Shown: positions 18,984-29,057, numbered from the stretch's first letter. The stretch: DNA of 64,000 nt from Serratia ureilytica (GCF_013375155.1 NZ_JABXOF010000001.1:434001-498000), one strand, 5' to 3'. Made by a program: numbers and translations. Notes: a model not told the origin generated them from the letters alone.

Positions 18984-20929
18984 TGGCGGCGCCGTTGCAG
19001 CTGAACGGCATTCGCCGCAGCTACCGTTCCGGCGAGCAGACGGTGGAGGTGCTGAAGGGGATCAGTCTGAGCATCGACGCCGGTGAAATGGTGGCGATCA
19101 TGGGGGCTTCCGGCTCCGGCAAATCGACGCTGATGAACATTCTCGGCTGCCTGGACAAGCCGAGCGCCGGCGTCTATCGGGTGGCCGGCCAGGACGTGGC
19201 GACGCTGAGCGACGATGCGCTGGCGCAGCTGCGGCGCGAGCATTTCGGCTTTATCTTTCAGCGTTATCATCTGCTGCCTCACCTGAGCGCGGCGCATAAC
19301 GTCGAGGTGCCAGCGGTGTACGCCGGGCTGGGCAAAGCGGCGCGGCGCGAACGGGCGGAGGCGCTGTTGCGCCGTCTGGGGCTGGGGGAGCGCGTCAACT
19401 ATCGGCCAAGCCAGCTTTCCGGCGGTCAGCAGCAGCGCGTCAGTATCGCCCGCGCGTTGATGAACGGCGGGCAGGTGATCCTGGCGGATGAACCGACCGG
19501 TGCACTCGACAGCCACTCCGGTGAAGAGGTGATGGCGATCCTCAAACAGCTGTGCGCCCAGGGCCACACGGTGATCCTGGTGACCCACGATCCGGCGGTG
19601 GCGCGCCAGGCGGAGCGGATCATCGAGATCCGCGACGGCGAAATCATTGCCGACTCGCGTCCGGCGCCGCCGGAGGATACCCAGGCCAAGCCGCTGGCGC
19701 TGGCCGCCGCCGCGCCCTCCTGGCGGCAGATGGGCGGTCGTTTTCGCGAAGCGCTGGTGATGGCCTGGCGCGCGATGGCGGCCAACAAGATGCGTACCGC
19801 GCTGACCATGCTCGGTATCATTATCGGCATCGCCTCGGTGGTATCGATCCTGGTGATCGGCGACGCCGCCAAGCAGATGGTGCTGGCGGATATTAAATCG
19901 ATCGGCACCAACACCGTCGATATCTACCCCGGCAAGGACTTCGGCGACGACGATCCGACCTACCGGCAATCGTTGAAATACGGCGATCTCGACGCGCTGC
20001 GCGAACAGCCGTACATCAGCGCGCTGTCGCCGAGCATCAGCAGCAGCATGCGGCTGCGGCTGGGCAACGTCGACGCGGCGGCCAACGTCAACGGCGTCAG
20101 CGAGCAGTTCTTCCGCGTGTACGGCATGAGCTTTACCCAGGGCGTCGGCATCGACCCGATGCAGGTGCAGTCACAGGCGCAGACGGTGGTGATCGACGCC
20201 AATACCCAACGGCGGCTGTTCCCGCACCAAAAAAACGTGGTGGGCGAGGTGATCCTGGTGGGCAACATGCCGGCGACGGTGGTCGGCGTGGCTAAAGAGA
20301 AGCAGTCGATGTTCGGCAGCAGCAAGACGCTGAACGTGTGGGTGCCATACAGCACCATGGCCAACCGGCTGATGGGCAACAGCTATTTCGATTCGATCAC
20401 CGTGCGCATCCGCGACGGCTACGACAGCAAGGAAGCGGAACAACAGCTGTCGCGTCTGCTGACGTTGCGCCACGGCAAGAAGGATTTCTTCACCTATAAC
20501 ATGGACAGCCTGGTGCAAACTGCGGAGAAAACCACTCGCACGCTGCAGCTGTTCCTGACGCTGGTGGCGGTGATTTCGCTGGTGGTGGGCGGCATCGGCG
20601 TGATGAACATCATGCTGGTGTCGGTGACCGAGCGCACGCGTGAGATCGGCATCCGCATGGCGGTGGGCGCGCGTTCCGGCGATGTGTTGCAGCAGTTCCT
20701 GATCGAGGCGGTCTTGGTCTGCCTGGTGGGGGGCGCGCTGGGGATTACGTTGTCGTTCGCTATCGGTTTGGCGGTGCAGCTGGTGTTGCCGGGTTGGCAG
20801 ATCAGTTTCCCGCCGGCGGCGTTGCTGAGCGCGTTCCTCTGTTCCACCGGCATCGGCGTGGTGTTCGGCTATCTGCCGGCGCGCAATGCCGCGCGGCTGA
20901 ATCCGATCGATGCGCTGGCGCGCGAGTAA
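18983..20929 (+). CDS. macB: Macrolide ABC transporter permease/ATPase MacB
   Basis: This 648-residue type VII ABC protein has an N-terminal nucleotide-binding domain (Walker A GASGSGKST, signature LSGGQQQR, Walker B VILADEPTGALD). Then come the first TM helix (MRTALTMLGIIIGIASVVSILVIGDA), a large periplasmic domain (about residues 300-520) and three C-terminal TM helices with the FtsX-like motif GGIGVMNIMLVSVTERTREIGIRMAVGAR. Family members drive mechanotransmission-type efflux of macrolides and heat-stable toxins with MacA and TolC. It is translationally coupled to macA and followed by a strong terminator. Confidence 0.96.
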   Translation: MAAPLQLNGIRRSYRSGEQTVEVLKGISLSIDAGEMVAIMGASGSGKSTLMNILGCLDKPSAGVYRVAGQDVATLSDDALAQLRREHFGFIFQRYHLLPHLSAAHNVEVPAVYAGLGKAARRERAEALLRRLGLGERVNYRPSQLSGGQQQRVSIARALMNGGQVILADEPTGALDSHSGEEVMAILKQLCAQGHTVILVTHDPAVARQAERIIEIRDGEIIADSRPAPPEDTQAKPLALAAAAPSWRQMGGRFREALVMAWRAMAANKMRTALTMLGIIIGIASVVSILVIGDAAKQMVLADIKSIGTNTVDIYPGKDFGDDDPTYRQSLKYGDLDALREQPYISALSPSISSSMRLRLGNVDAAANVNGVSEQFFRVYGMSFTQGVGIDPMQVQSQAQTVVIDANTQRRLFPHQKNVVGEVILVGNMPATVVGVAKEKQSMFGSSKTLNVWVPYSTMANRLMGNSYFDSITVRIRDGYDSKEAEQQLSRLLTLRHGKKDFFTYNMDSLVQTAEKTTRTLQLFLTLVAVISLVVGGIGVMNIMLVSVTERTREIGIRMAVGARSGDVLQQFLIEAVLVCLVGGALGITLSFAIGLAVQLVLPGWQISFPPAALLSAFLCSTGIGVVFGYLPARNAARLNPIDALARE

Positions 20930-20941
20930 GTCACAGGCATA

Positions 20942-20974
20942 AAAAATGCCAGTCACACGGCGGCTGGCATTTTT
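20942..20974. terminator. Bidirectional intrinsic terminator between macB and cspD
   Basis: An 11-bp stem AAAAATGCCAG / CTGGCATTTTT with an 11-nt loop. T-runs exist on both strands, so it can serve macB (plus) and cspD (minus). Confidence 0.85.
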
Positions 20975-21016
20975 ATCGCAGTCAGAGTCAGTGCAGCGCG
21001 ACGCTGCCGGAAGCGT

Positions 21017-21238
21017 TTAGGACAGCGCCTCGCTTTCCACTGGCACAATAAGACTGGCATGGTTGCCTTTGGGCCCTTGATGCACGTCAAAGCTGACCTG
21101 CTGGCCCGCCTTCAACGTTCTGTAACCATCCATCTTGATTGTGGAATAATGCGCGAAAATATCTTCGCCGCCGCCGGCTGGGCAGATGAAGCCAAAACCT
21201 TTGGCGTTGTTAAACCATTTAACAGTACCCGTCTCCAT
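21017..21238 (-). CDS. cspD: Cold-shock-like replication inhibitor CspD
   Basis: This 73-residue single cold-shock domain starts METGTVKWFNNAKGFGFI (RNP1 KGFGFI) with RNP2-like DIFAHYS. The DIFAHYSTIKMDGYRTLKAGQ stretch separates CspD from CspA/E. In E. coli CspD is a stationary-phase single-stranded nucleic acid binder that inhibits replication and is not cold-induced. It is divergent from clpS, the E. coli arrangement. CspD is a Lon substrate in E. coli. Confidence 0.95.
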   Translation of the reverse strand: METGTVKWFNNAKGFGFICPAGGGEDIFAHYSTIKMDGYRTLKAGQQVSFDVHQGPKGNHASLIVPVESEALS

Positions 21239-21593
21239 GCTTTTACATCCCTCGCAACGCTATTTTAAGTGAGATGAATAACTGATTTCGCACTCGCCGT
21301 GGGCGAGTAGCAGGGTGGACAAGGGGTGGTTAAAAGACCACCAGCCACGAATTTACACTCTAGAGCAAATGATCGGGGCGTCAAGGGATCGGCTTTTGTC
21401 GGCGGGGAGCAGTTCACCAAAGTTTGAAGCAGGTAACGCTATTGCCACGATTCAGTCACAATTGGCCCGTTTTTTTGCGCACGTTACAGTGCGGCGGGAC
21501 GATGCCGAAGATGATAAAATAGTAACTATCCCCACTTTGAATAACCGAAACCTGTCCCCATATCAGAGGGCAGAGCAGAGAAGATGAGCAGCG
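21239..21593. other. Divergent intergenic region cspD-clpS, no gene seen
   Basis: These 355 bp separate two divergent genes and must hold both promoters and the leaders. An open frame of 90 codons (21315-21587) has no recognisable homology, an unusual composition and no good ribosome site, so I do not call it. No structured RNA was recognised. Confidence 0.6.
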
Positions 21594-21914
21594 ATGGGCA
21601 ATAACAACGATTGGCTAAACTTTGAACACTTGGCCGAAGAAAAACAAATCGATGCGGTAAAACCGCCGTCTATGTATAAAGTTATACTTAACAACGACGA
21701 TTACACACCGATGGAATTTGTGATTGACGTTCTGCAAAAGTTCTTTTCTTATGATATTGAACGCGCAACGCAACTGATGCTCACGGTCCACTATCAAGGC
21801 AAGGCGATCTGTGGTGTTTTTACCGCCGAGGTGGCGGAAACCAAAGTCGTCCATGTGAACCGGTACGCAAGGGAGAACGAGCATCCGTTGCTTTGTACGC
21901 TGGAAAAAGCCTGA
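21594..21914 (+). CDS. clpS: ATP-dependent Clp protease adaptor ClpS
   Basis: This 106-residue N-recognin binds N-terminal Leu, Phe, Trp and Tyr and delivers substrates to ClpAP. A flexible N-terminal arm (about residues 1-25) precedes the folded domain with [19 protein letters not shown] (binding-pocket Asn and Asp), [19 protein letters not shown] and [16 protein letters not shown]. It is nearly identical to E. coli ClpS. It lies 27 bp before clpA, forming the clpSA operon. Its partner Aat, which adds Leu/Phe, is encoded 3 kb away. Confidence 0.97.
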   Translation: MGNNNDWLNFEHLAEEKQIDAVKPPSMYKVILNNDDYTPMEFVIDVLQKFFSYDIERATQLMLTVHYQGKAICGVFTAEVAETKVVHVNRYARENEHPLLCTLEKA

Positions 21915-21941
21915 ATAAGGCAATCTATTGGGGAGGTGCTT

Positions 21942-24221
21942 ATGCTCAATCAAGAACTGGAACTCAGTCTCAACATGGCTTTCGCCAGGGCGCGTGAGCA
22001 CAGACACGAGTTTATGACCGTGGAGCACCTGTTGCTGGCGTTGCTGAGCAACCCTGCCGCGCGAGAAGCGCTCGAGGCATGTACGGTGGATCTGGCCGCG
22101 TTGCGCCAGGAGCTGGAAGCCTTCATCGAACAAACCACACCGACGCTGCCCGCTGGCGAAGAAGAGCGCGACACTCAGCCGACGCTCAGCTTCCAGCGCG
22201 TGCTGCAGCGCGCGGTCTTCCATGTGCAATCCTCCGGCCGCAGCGAAGTGTCCGGCGCCAACGTGTTGGTGGCTATTTTCAGCGAGCAGGAATCGCAGGC
22301 GGCCTATCTGCTGCGCAAGCACGACGTCAGCCGTCTCGACGTGGTGAACTTCATTTCACATGGCACGCGTAAAGACGAGCCGGGCCAAGCGCCGAATGCG
22401 GAAAACCCGGTGAACGAAGAGCAGTCCGGAGGGGAAGACCGTATGGAAAACTTCACCACCAACCTCAATCAGTTGGCCCGTGTGGGCGGCATCGATCCGC
22501 TGATCGGCCGCGATCGTGAGCTGGAGCGCGCGATTCAGGTGCTGTGCCGTCGTCGTAAAAACAACCCGCTGCTGGTCGGCGAATCCGGCGTGGGCAAGAC
22601 TGCCATTGCCGAAGGCCTGGCCTGGCGTATCGTGCAGGGCGACGTGCCGGAAGTGATGGCGGACTGCACGCTGTATTCGCTGGATATCGGTTCGCTGCTG
22701 GCCGGCACCAAATACCGCGGCGACTTCGAGAAACGCTTCAAGGCGCTGCTCAAGCAGCTGGAACAGGATCAGAACAGCATCCTGTTCATCGATGAAATTC
22801 ACACCATCATCGGCGCCGGTGCGGCTTCCGGTGGGCAAGTGGATGCCGCCAACCTGATCAAACCGCTGCTGTCGAGCGGCAAGATCCGGGTGATCGGCTC
22901 GACCACCTACCAGGAGTTCAGCAACATCTTCGAAAAGGATCGCGCTCTGGCGCGCCGTTTCCAGAAGATCGATATCACCGAACCGACGGCGGAAGAGACC
23001 GTTCAGATCATCAACGGCCTGAAGACCAAGTATGAAGCGCACCACGACGTGCGTTATACCGCCAAGGCGATCCGCGCCGCGGTGGAGCTGTCGGTGAAAT
23101 ACATTAACGATCGCCATCTGCCGGACAAGGCGATCGACGTGATCGACGAGGCGGGCGCCCGCAGCCGGTTGATGCCGGCCAGCAAGCGCAAGAAAACCGT
23201 CAACGTGGCCGATATCGAATCCGTGGTGGCGCGTATCGCTCGCATCCCGGAGAAAACCGTGTCGGCCAGCGATCGCGACGTGCTGAGAAACCTGGGCGAT
23301 CGCTTGAAGATGCTGGTATTCGGCCAGGATCAGGCGATCGAAGCGTTGACGGAAGCGATCAAGATGAGCCGCGCCGGTCTGGGCCACGAGCGCAAGCCGG
23401 TCGGTTCCTTCCTGTTCGCCGGGCCGACCGGGGTCGGGAAAACCGAGGTCACCGTACAGCTGGCCAAGGCGATGGATATCGAGCTGCTGCGTTTCGACAT
23501 GTCCGAGTACATGGAGCGGCATACCGTCAGCCGTCTGATCGGCGCGCCTCCGGGCTACGTCGGTTACGATCAGGGCGGGCTGCTGACCGATGCGGTGATC
23601 AAGCATCCGCATGCGGTGGTGCTGCTCGATGAGATCGAGAAGGCGCACCCGGACGTGTTCAACCTGCTGCTGCAGGTGATGGACAACGGTACGCTGACCG
23701 ACAACAACGGCCGCAAGGCGGACTTCCGCAATGTGATCCTGGTGATGACCACCAACGCCGGTGTGCGGGAAACCGAACGCAAGTCGATCGGCCTGGTGCA
23801 GCAGGACAACAGCACCGACGCGATGGAAGAGATCAAGAAGGTGTTTACGCCGGAATTCCGCAACCGTCTGGACAACATCATCTGGTTCAACCATCTGTCT
23901 ACCGAGGTGATCCAGCAGGTGGTCGACAAGTTTATCGTCGAACTGCAGGCGCAGCTGGATGCGAAGGGCGTCTCGCTGGAAGTGAGCGACGAAGCGCGCG
24001 ACTGGCTGTCGGTGAAGGGCTACGACCGTGCGATGGGCGCTCGTCCGATGGCGCGCGTCATGCAGGAAAACCTGAAGAAACCGTTGGCCAACGAATTGCT
24101 GTTCGGTTCGCTGGTGGACGGCGGTTCCGTGAAGGTCGAGCTGGACAAGGACAAGAAACAGCTGACTTACCACTTCCTCAGCGCCGCCAAGCGCAAGGCG
24201 GACGAGGGCGCGGTGCACTAA
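21942..24221 (+). CDS. clpA: ATP-dependent Clp protease ATP-binding subunit ClpA
   Basis: This 759-residue double-AAA+ unfoldase docks on ClpP. An N-terminal double-repeat domain that binds ClpS (residues 1-145) is followed by AAA-1 with Walker A GESGVGKT and Walker B ILFIDEIH, then AAA-2 with Walker A GPTGVGKT and Walker B VVLLDEIEKAHPD. The ClpP-binding loop is KSIGLVQQD. I use the ATG at 21942 (MLNQELELSLN) with GGGGAGG 5 bp upstream; a GTG two codons earlier overlaps the ribosome site. A strong terminator follows. Confidence 0.97.
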   Translation: MLNQELELSLNMAFARAREHRHEFMTVEHLLLALLSNPAAREALEACTVDLAALRQELEAFIEQTTPTLPAGEEERDTQPTLSFQRVLQRAVFHVQSSGRSEVSGANVLVAIFSEQESQAAYLLRKHDVSRLDVVNFISHGTRKDEPGQAPNAENPVNEEQSGGEDRMENFTTNLNQLARVGGIDPLIGRDRELERAIQVLCRRRKNNPLLVGESGVGKTAIAEGLAWRIVQGDVPEVMADCTLYSLDIGSLLAGTKYRGDFEKRFKALLKQLEQDQNSILFIDEIHTIIGAGAASGGQVDAANLIKPLLSSGKIRVIGSTTYQEFSNIFEKDRALARRFQKIDITEPTAEETVQIINGLKTKYEAHHDVRYTAKAIRAAVELSVKYINDRHLPDKAIDVIDEAGARSRLMPASKRKKTVNVADIESVVARIARIPEKTVSASDRDVLRNLGDRLKMLVFGQDQAIEALTEAIKMSRAGLGHERKPVGSFLFAGPTGVGKTEVTVQLAKAMDIELLRFDMSEYMERHTVSRLIGAPPGYVGYDQGGLLTDAVIKHPHAVVLLDEIEKAHPDVFNLLLQVMDNGTLTDNNGRKADFRNVILVMTTNAGVRETERKSIGLVQQDNSTDAMEEIKKVFTPEFRNRLDNIIWFNHLSTEVIQQVVDKFIVELQAQLDAKGVSLEVSDEARDWLSVKGYDRAMGARPMARVMQENLKKPLANELLFGSLVDGGSVKVELDKDKKQLTYHFLSAAKRKADEGAVH

Positions 24222-24239
24222 GGCTGCCTTCAGGCAAAG

Positions 24240-24269
24240 AAAAAGCGATGCTTCGGCATCGCTTTTTTT
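24240..24269 (+). terminator. Intrinsic terminator of clpSA
   Basis: A stem AAAAAGCGATGC / GCATCGCTTTTT closed by a TTCG tetraloop and followed by further T residues, 18 bp after the clpA stop. Confidence 0.92.
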
Positions 24270-24302
24270 ATGGGTGAGATTCACCGTACAACAGAAACGA
24301 GT

Positions 24303-24375
24303 GAGCCCTCTCAGTTTACCTGCGCACCTGCAACCCGTTGTTTAACGTCGCTGCGGGGGTAAACGGAAAGGGCTC
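24303..24375 (-). repeat. Long imperfect stem-loop between clpA and infA
   Basis: An 18-nt arm at 24303-24320 pairs with 24358-24375 at 16 of 18 positions (arm cores GAGCCCT...GTTTACC and GGTAAAC...AGGGCTC), around a 37-nt loop. Two bases further on, a small hairpin CGAGG / CCTCG (24377-24394) encloses GATTACAT. The structure lies past the infA stop on the minus strand and 81 bp past the clpA stop. It has no clean T-run, so it is not a typical terminator. E. coli carries tRNA-Ser serW in this interval; I see no tRNA cloverleaf here. Confidence 0.6.
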
Positions 24376-24426
24376 CCGAGGGATTACATCCTCGATGCCG
24401 CCAGCGTGTGGCGCGCGGTGAGCCGA

Positions 24427-24663
<237 letters not shown>

Positions 24664-24750
24664 CTACCTTAGTTTTTAACCGGCAAGATAATGCCGAAAA
24701 ACCCCCATTATGTAAAGATGTGTCGGTGAACATTGCACCGTTTCCATCAA

Positions 24751-25476
24751 TTAGTTTACTGGATAGGGCGGTTCAACCGGCTGTGGGGATATGACTTGCG
24801 GCTCCCAGCACGCCGGTGCCAAAGGCCGCCGTTGAAGGGTGCTGAGCTGCTGCAAGAATTGACGGCGCGGAATTTCACGCGCGCCAAGGCGGGCAGTGTG
24901 AGCGTTCAGCACCTGGCAGTCAATCAATTCCCCGCCATAAGCGGCAAAATGGCGGCAAAAGGCCATCAATGCGCATTTTGAGGCGTTGGTGACGCGGCTG
25001 AACATCGATTCGCCGCAGAACAACGCGCCCTGCGCCACGCCGTACATGCCGCCAACCAGTTGATCATCCTGCCAGACCTCCACCGAGTGCGCGTAGCCGA
25101 GGCGATGCAGATGCTGATAGGCGCGCTGCACCTCCGGGCCGATCCAGGTGCCTTCATCCGGCCGGTGGGCGCAGGCGGCGATCACCGCGGCGAAGTCGTG
25201 ATTGAGCGTGATGCGAAACGGATCGTGGCGCAGAAAGCGTTTCAGGCTGCGGTTAAGATGAAACTCGGCCGGGAACAGCACCGCACGCGGGTCGGGCGAC
25301 CACCACAGGATGGCCTCTCCCGGCGAATACCAGGGGAAGATGCCGCGCTCATAGGCCGCCAGCAGCCGCGGCGCCGTGAGATCGCCGCCGATCGCCAGCA
25401 GGCCATTGGGATCGCGCAGGGCGCCCTCAGGCGAGGGAAACGCCAGCGACTGGGGGGAAAGCTTAACGATGCGCAT
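24751..25476 (-). CDS. aat: Leucyl/phenylalanyl-tRNA-protein transferase
   Basis: This enzyme transfers Leu or Phe from aminoacyl-tRNA to N-terminal Arg or Lys of proteins, creating N-degrons for ClpS-ClpAP. The 241-residue product has the family landmarks [103 protein letters not shown] and [21 protein letters not shown]. It lies 29 bp downstream of cydC and probably belongs to the cydDC transcript. Confidence 0.96.
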   Translation of the reverse strand: MRIVKLSPQSLAFPSPEGALRDPNGLLAIGGDLTAPRLLAAYERGIFPWYSPGEAILWWSPDPRAVLFPAEFHLNRSLKRFLRHDPFRITLNHDFAAVIAACAHRPDEGTWIGPEVQRAYQHLHRLGYAHSVEVWQDDQLVGGMYGVAQGALFCGESMFSRVTNASKCALMAFCRHFAAYGGELIDCQVLNAHTARLGAREIPRRQFLQQLSTLQRRPLAPACWEPQVISPQPVEPPYPVN

Positions 25477-25505
25477 ACAGGGTCTCTGCGTCCTCTACGG
25501 GCCGA

Positions 25506-27245
25506 TTAAGGCGCCAGGTTGCTGATACGGTTGCGAAAGCGGGCATAGCGGCCCTGCTGGCGCATCAGGTCCGCGTGATTGCCCTGTTCGACAATCCGGC
25601 CGTCGTCCATCACGCAAATGCGGTCGAGATGTTCCAGGCCGTACAGGCGGTGCGTCACCAGGATCAGCGTCTTGCCCTGACAATGCCGGCGCAGCAGCGC
25701 CAGGATCTGCTGCTCGGTTTCGGCGTCCAGTCCTTCGGTCGGTTCGTCAAGCAGCAGCAGCGGGGCCGGATGCAGCAGCGCGCGGGCGATGCCCAGCCGA
25801 CGCTGTTCGCCGCCGGACAGCTGCCGGCCGCCTTCGCCGAGCCAGGCGTTCAGCCCGCCGTCGCTGTCCAGCAATTTGCCCAGCCCCACCTGCTGCAGTA
25901 CGTCACTCAGGCGAGCGTCGTCGGCATCCGGTGCGGCCAGCCGCAGGTTTTCCCGCAGCGTATCGCTGAAGATATGCACTCGCTGGCTGACGACCGTGGT
26001 CATTCGGCGCAGCGTGGTTTCATCATAATCCTCCAGCGGTTCGCCGTTGAGCAGAATTTTTCCGCCGTCGGTGCGCCAGGCGCGGGTCAGCAGCTGCAGC
26101 AGGGTGGACTTGCCGCAGCCGGTGCGGCCGAGCAAGGCGATGTGTTCGCCGGCCGCCACCTCAAGCGTGACGTCGCGCAGCACCGGCTGCGGCTGATCGG
26201 GGTAGGTGAAACTCAACTGCTGCAGGCTGAGCTGTGCCCGGTCGGCAGCGGCCGGGCCGGCGGCAGGGAAGGTGACTTCCGGTTGGCGATCGATGATCTG
26301 TTTGACCCGCGTGGCGGAGGCGATCACCTGACCGAGATGCTGGAAGGCGCCGGCCACCGGCATCAGCGCTTCGAACGACGCCAGCGCGGCGAAGACAAAC
26401 AGCGCGATCAACGCGCCGGGTTGGGTATCGCCGCCGATGCCCGCAGCGGTCAGCCACAGCAGCAGCGTCACCGTCAGCCCGCTGGCGAGGATCATCAGCG
26501 CCTGCGCCTTGCCGCTCAGCGAGGCCTGCTGCCACTGGCGGCGTTGCCACCGCTGTTCGGTGGCGTTCAGCGTCTGGCGGAAGTCGTTGACGGCGCCGAA
26601 CACCACCAGTTCCGCCTGCCCCTGCAGCCAGGCGGTCAGGTCGGTGCGGTATTGACCGCGCAGCGCGGTGAGTTGGCCGCCGATCGGTTTGCCGGCGCGA
26701 TAGAACACCGGCGGCACCAGCAGCAGCAGCAGCAGCAGAATGCCGCCCAGCGTCAGGGCGAGTGCAGGATCCAGCCAGCTCAGGCCGTAAGTGACGACCA
26801 GGATCACCACCGCCGCGCTGATCAGCGGCGAGATCACCCGCAGATAAAGGTGATCCAGCGTGTCCACGTCCGCTACCAGGCGGTTGAGCAGGTCGGCCTG
26901 GCGGAAACGGGCGATGCCGCCCGGCGTCAGCGGCAGGATCTTGCTGAAGGTGAACACCCGCAGGTGCGACAGCACGCGGAAGGTGGCGTCGTGGCTGACC
27001 ACACGCTCGGCGTAGCGCCCGGCGGTGCGGAAGATCGCCGCGCCGCGCACGCCGGCGGCGGGCAGCATGTAGTTGAAGGTTAGCAGGCCCGCCAATCCGG
27101 CCAGCGAAGAGGCGGCCAGGAACCAGCCGGAGAGCGCCAGCAGGCCGATGCTGGCCAGCAGGGTGACGATCGCCAAAATGATGCCCAGGCTAATCAGCAG
27201 GCTATGGCGGCGATACAACGCCAAAAACGGCAGCAACACGCGCAT
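25506..27245 (-). CDS. cydC: CydDC ABC exporter subunit CydC
   Basis: This 579-residue half-transporter has six N-terminal TM helices and a C-terminal ATPase domain (Walker A GRTGCGKSTLL, signature LSGGEQRRLGIARALL, Walker B LLLLDEPTEGLD). CydDC is required for cytochrome bd assembly; it was first described as a cysteine/glutathione exporter, and later structural work supports haem transport for bd maturation. The cydD stop is 2 bp from the cydC start, so the pair is tightly coupled. Confidence 0.96.
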   Translation of the reverse strand: MRVLLPFLALYRRHSLLISLGIILAIVTLLASIGLLALSGWFLAASSLAGLAGLLTFNYMLPAAGVRGAAIFRTAGRYAERVVSHDATFRVLSHLRVFTFSKILPLTPGGIARFRQADLLNRLVADVDTLDHLYLRVISPLISAAVVILVVTYGLSWLDPALALTLGGILLLLLLLVPPVFYRAGKPIGGQLTALRGQYRTDLTAWLQGQAELVVFGAVNDFRQTLNATEQRWQRRQWQQASLSGKAQALMILASGLTVTLLLWLTAAGIGGDTQPGALIALFVFAALASFEALMPVAGAFQHLGQVIASATRVKQIIDRQPEVTFPAAGPAAADRAQLSLQQLSFTYPDQPQPVLRDVTLEVAAGEHIALLGRTGCGKSTLLQLLTRAWRTDGGKILLNGEPLEDYDETTLRRMTTVVSQRVHIFSDTLRENLRLAAPDADDARLSDVLQQVGLGKLLDSDGGLNAWLGEGGRQLSGGEQRRLGIARALLHPAPLLLLDEPTEGLDAETEQQILALLRRHCQGKTLILVTHRLYGLEHLDRICVMDDGRIVEQGNHADLMRQQGRYARFRNRISNLAP

Positions 27246-27247
27246 GA

Positions 27248-29014
27248 TTAAAGCTCCCCGCGGCGGTGGGCGATCAGAGTGGCGAACAGGCCCGGTTGGG
27301 CGCTGAGGGTGGCGTAATCGCCCTGTTGCACGATACGCCCGTTATCCATCACCCAAATCTGATCGTAGTCTTCGGTATCTTCCAGCTGATGCGTCACCAG
27401 CAGGGTGGTTTGTTGATGCGAAGCGGCATTCAACGCCTGCATCACCCGTTGTTCGCTATGGGCATCGAGGCTGGCGGCCGGTTCATCGAGCAGCAGCAAG
27501 CGGCGCGGGCCGATCAGCGCCCGGGCGACCGCCACGCGCTGCGCCTGGCCGACCGACAGGCGGGCGGCGTTATCGCCCACTTCGGTGTCGAGCCCCTGCG
27601 GCAGATACGGCAACAGCTCGCTGACGTAGGCGTGTTCCACCGCCTGCTGCAGCTGCGCTTCGTCGGCCTGCGGGCAGCCCAGCAGGATATTGGCGCGCAA
27701 GGTTTGCGCCGGCAGGTGCGGGTTTTGCCCGACCCAGCTCAGCTGCTGCCTCCAGTTCTCTGCGGACAGGTCACGCAGTTCGATGCCGTTGACGGTCAAC
27801 GATCCACGGTAGGGCAGGAAGCCGAGCAGCAGATTGAGCAGCGAACTTTTGCCGGCGCCGCTCAGCCCGACCAGCGCCACGCGCTGCTGCGGTTGCAGGG
27901 TGAAACTCAGCGGCCCGGCCAGCAGCACGCCGTTCGGCGACAGAATTTCCAATTCGTTCGCCTGTAGCGTCAGCGGTTGCTCGGCGGGCAACTTCCGCGT
28001 GCCGTTGCCCATCTGCTCGCCTTCGGCGCTGAGGAAGGTTTCCAGCGCTTCCGCCGCGCCGACCGCCTGCGCCTTGGCATGATAGAAGGTGCCGAGATCG
28101 CGCAGCGGTTGGAAGAACTCCGGCGCCAGAATCAGCACCAGAAAACCGGAAAACAGCGTTACGCCGAGGCCATAGCTGCCGAAGTTGAGTTCGCCGAGGT
28201 AAGAAAAGCCAAAATACACCGCCACTACGGCGATGGAGATCGACGCGAAGAACTCCAGCACGCCGGAGGAGAGGAAGGCCATGCGCAGCACTTCCATGGT
28301 GCGGCTGCGGAAGTCTTCGGAGGATTTGGCGATCTGCGCGGTTTCGGCCTGCGCGCGGTCGAACAGCCGCAGGGTGTCCAGGCCGCGCAGGCGGTCGAGG
28401 AAGTTACCGCTCAATCGCGCCAGCGCCACAAAGTTGCGGCGGTTGGCGTCGGCGGCCCCCATGCCCACCAGCGCCATAAACAGCGGGATGAGCGGTGCGG
28501 TCGCCAACAGAATCAAACCGGCGGCCCAGTTGATCGGGAAGACGGCGATCAAGATCAGCAGCGGGATAAACACCGCCAGATACATCTGCGGCAGATAGCG
28601 CGAGTAATAGTCCTGCATATCCTCGATCTGTTCGACGATGATGCTGGTCCAGCTGCCCGCCGGTTTGCCCTGGATCCAGGCCGGCCCGAGCTGCTGCAGC
28701 TTATCCAGCACCTGCCGGCGCATGCGCTGGCGGATCACCTGCCCACACAGAAAACCGACCCGTTCCCGCAGCCAGCTCAGCAGCGCCCGCAGCGCGAACG
28801 CGATGGCCAGCCAGATAAACGAAGGGATCAGTTGCTCACGCGGGGTGTGTTCGATGATCAGGGCGTGCAGCAGGCTGGCCAGCAGCCACGCCTGCGCCAC
28901 GATCAGCAGGCCGCTGAACAACCCCAACAGCATGGAAAGGCGCAGCCAACGCTGCGCTAACGAACTCTGGGTTTTAAGCCAACGGGTTAACTGTTGCTGT
29001 CTGGTTTTTTTCAT
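27248..29014 (-). CDS. cydD: CydDC ABC exporter subunit CydD
   Basis: This 588-residue half-transporter pairs with CydC. Six N-terminal TM helices are followed by an ATPase domain with Walker [12 protein letters not shown], signature LSVGQAQRVAVARALI and Walker B LLLLDEPAASLD. It is the first gene of cydD-cydC-aat on the minus strand. An ArcA-type direct repeat lies 44-60 bp upstream of the start codon, consistent with oxygen-responsive control of cytochrome bd assembly. Confidence 0.96.
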   Translation of the reverse strand: MKKTRQQQLTRWLKTQSSLAQRWLRLSMLLGLFSGLLIVAQAWLLASLLHALIIEHTPREQLIPSFIWLAIAFALRALLSWLRERVGFLCGQVIRQRMRRQVLDKLQQLGPAWIQGKPAGSWTSIIVEQIEDMQDYYSRYLPQMYLAVFIPLLILIAVFPINWAAGLILLATAPLIPLFMALVGMGAADANRRNFVALARLSGNFLDRLRGLDTLRLFDRAQAETAQIAKSSEDFRSRTMEVLRMAFLSSGVLEFFASISIAVVAVYFGFSYLGELNFGSYGLGVTLFSGFLVLILAPEFFQPLRDLGTFYHAKAQAVGAAEALETFLSAEGEQMGNGTRKLPAEQPLTLQANELEILSPNGVLLAGPLSFTLQPQQRVALVGLSGAGKSSLLNLLLGFLPYRGSLTVNGIELRDLSAENWRQQLSWVGQNPHLPAQTLRANILLGCPQADEAQLQQAVEHAYVSELLPYLPQGLDTEVGDNAARLSVGQAQRVAVARALIGPRRLLLLDEPAASLDAHSEQRVMQALNAASHQQTTLLVTHQLEDTEDYDQIWVMDNGRIVQQGDYATLSAQPGLFATLIAHRRGEL

Positions 29015-29057
29015 CAGATATGCGTCTGCGTCGCCGGCGCCCGTTTGTTACGGGCTG

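Noticed and set aside
21315-21587. 90-codon open frame between cspD and clpS
   Set aside because: No recognisable homology, no good ribosome site, and it lies in the promoter region of two divergent genes.
24270-24426. tRNA-Ser gene expected from E. coli synteny (serW)
   Set aside because: No acceptor/T-arm pairing or anticodon loop can be made on either strand; only simple hairpins are present.
24681-24696. CGGCA/TGCCG hairpin between aat and infA as terminator
   Set aside because: The T-run is on the wrong side for the minus-strand genes and the stem is only 5 bp.
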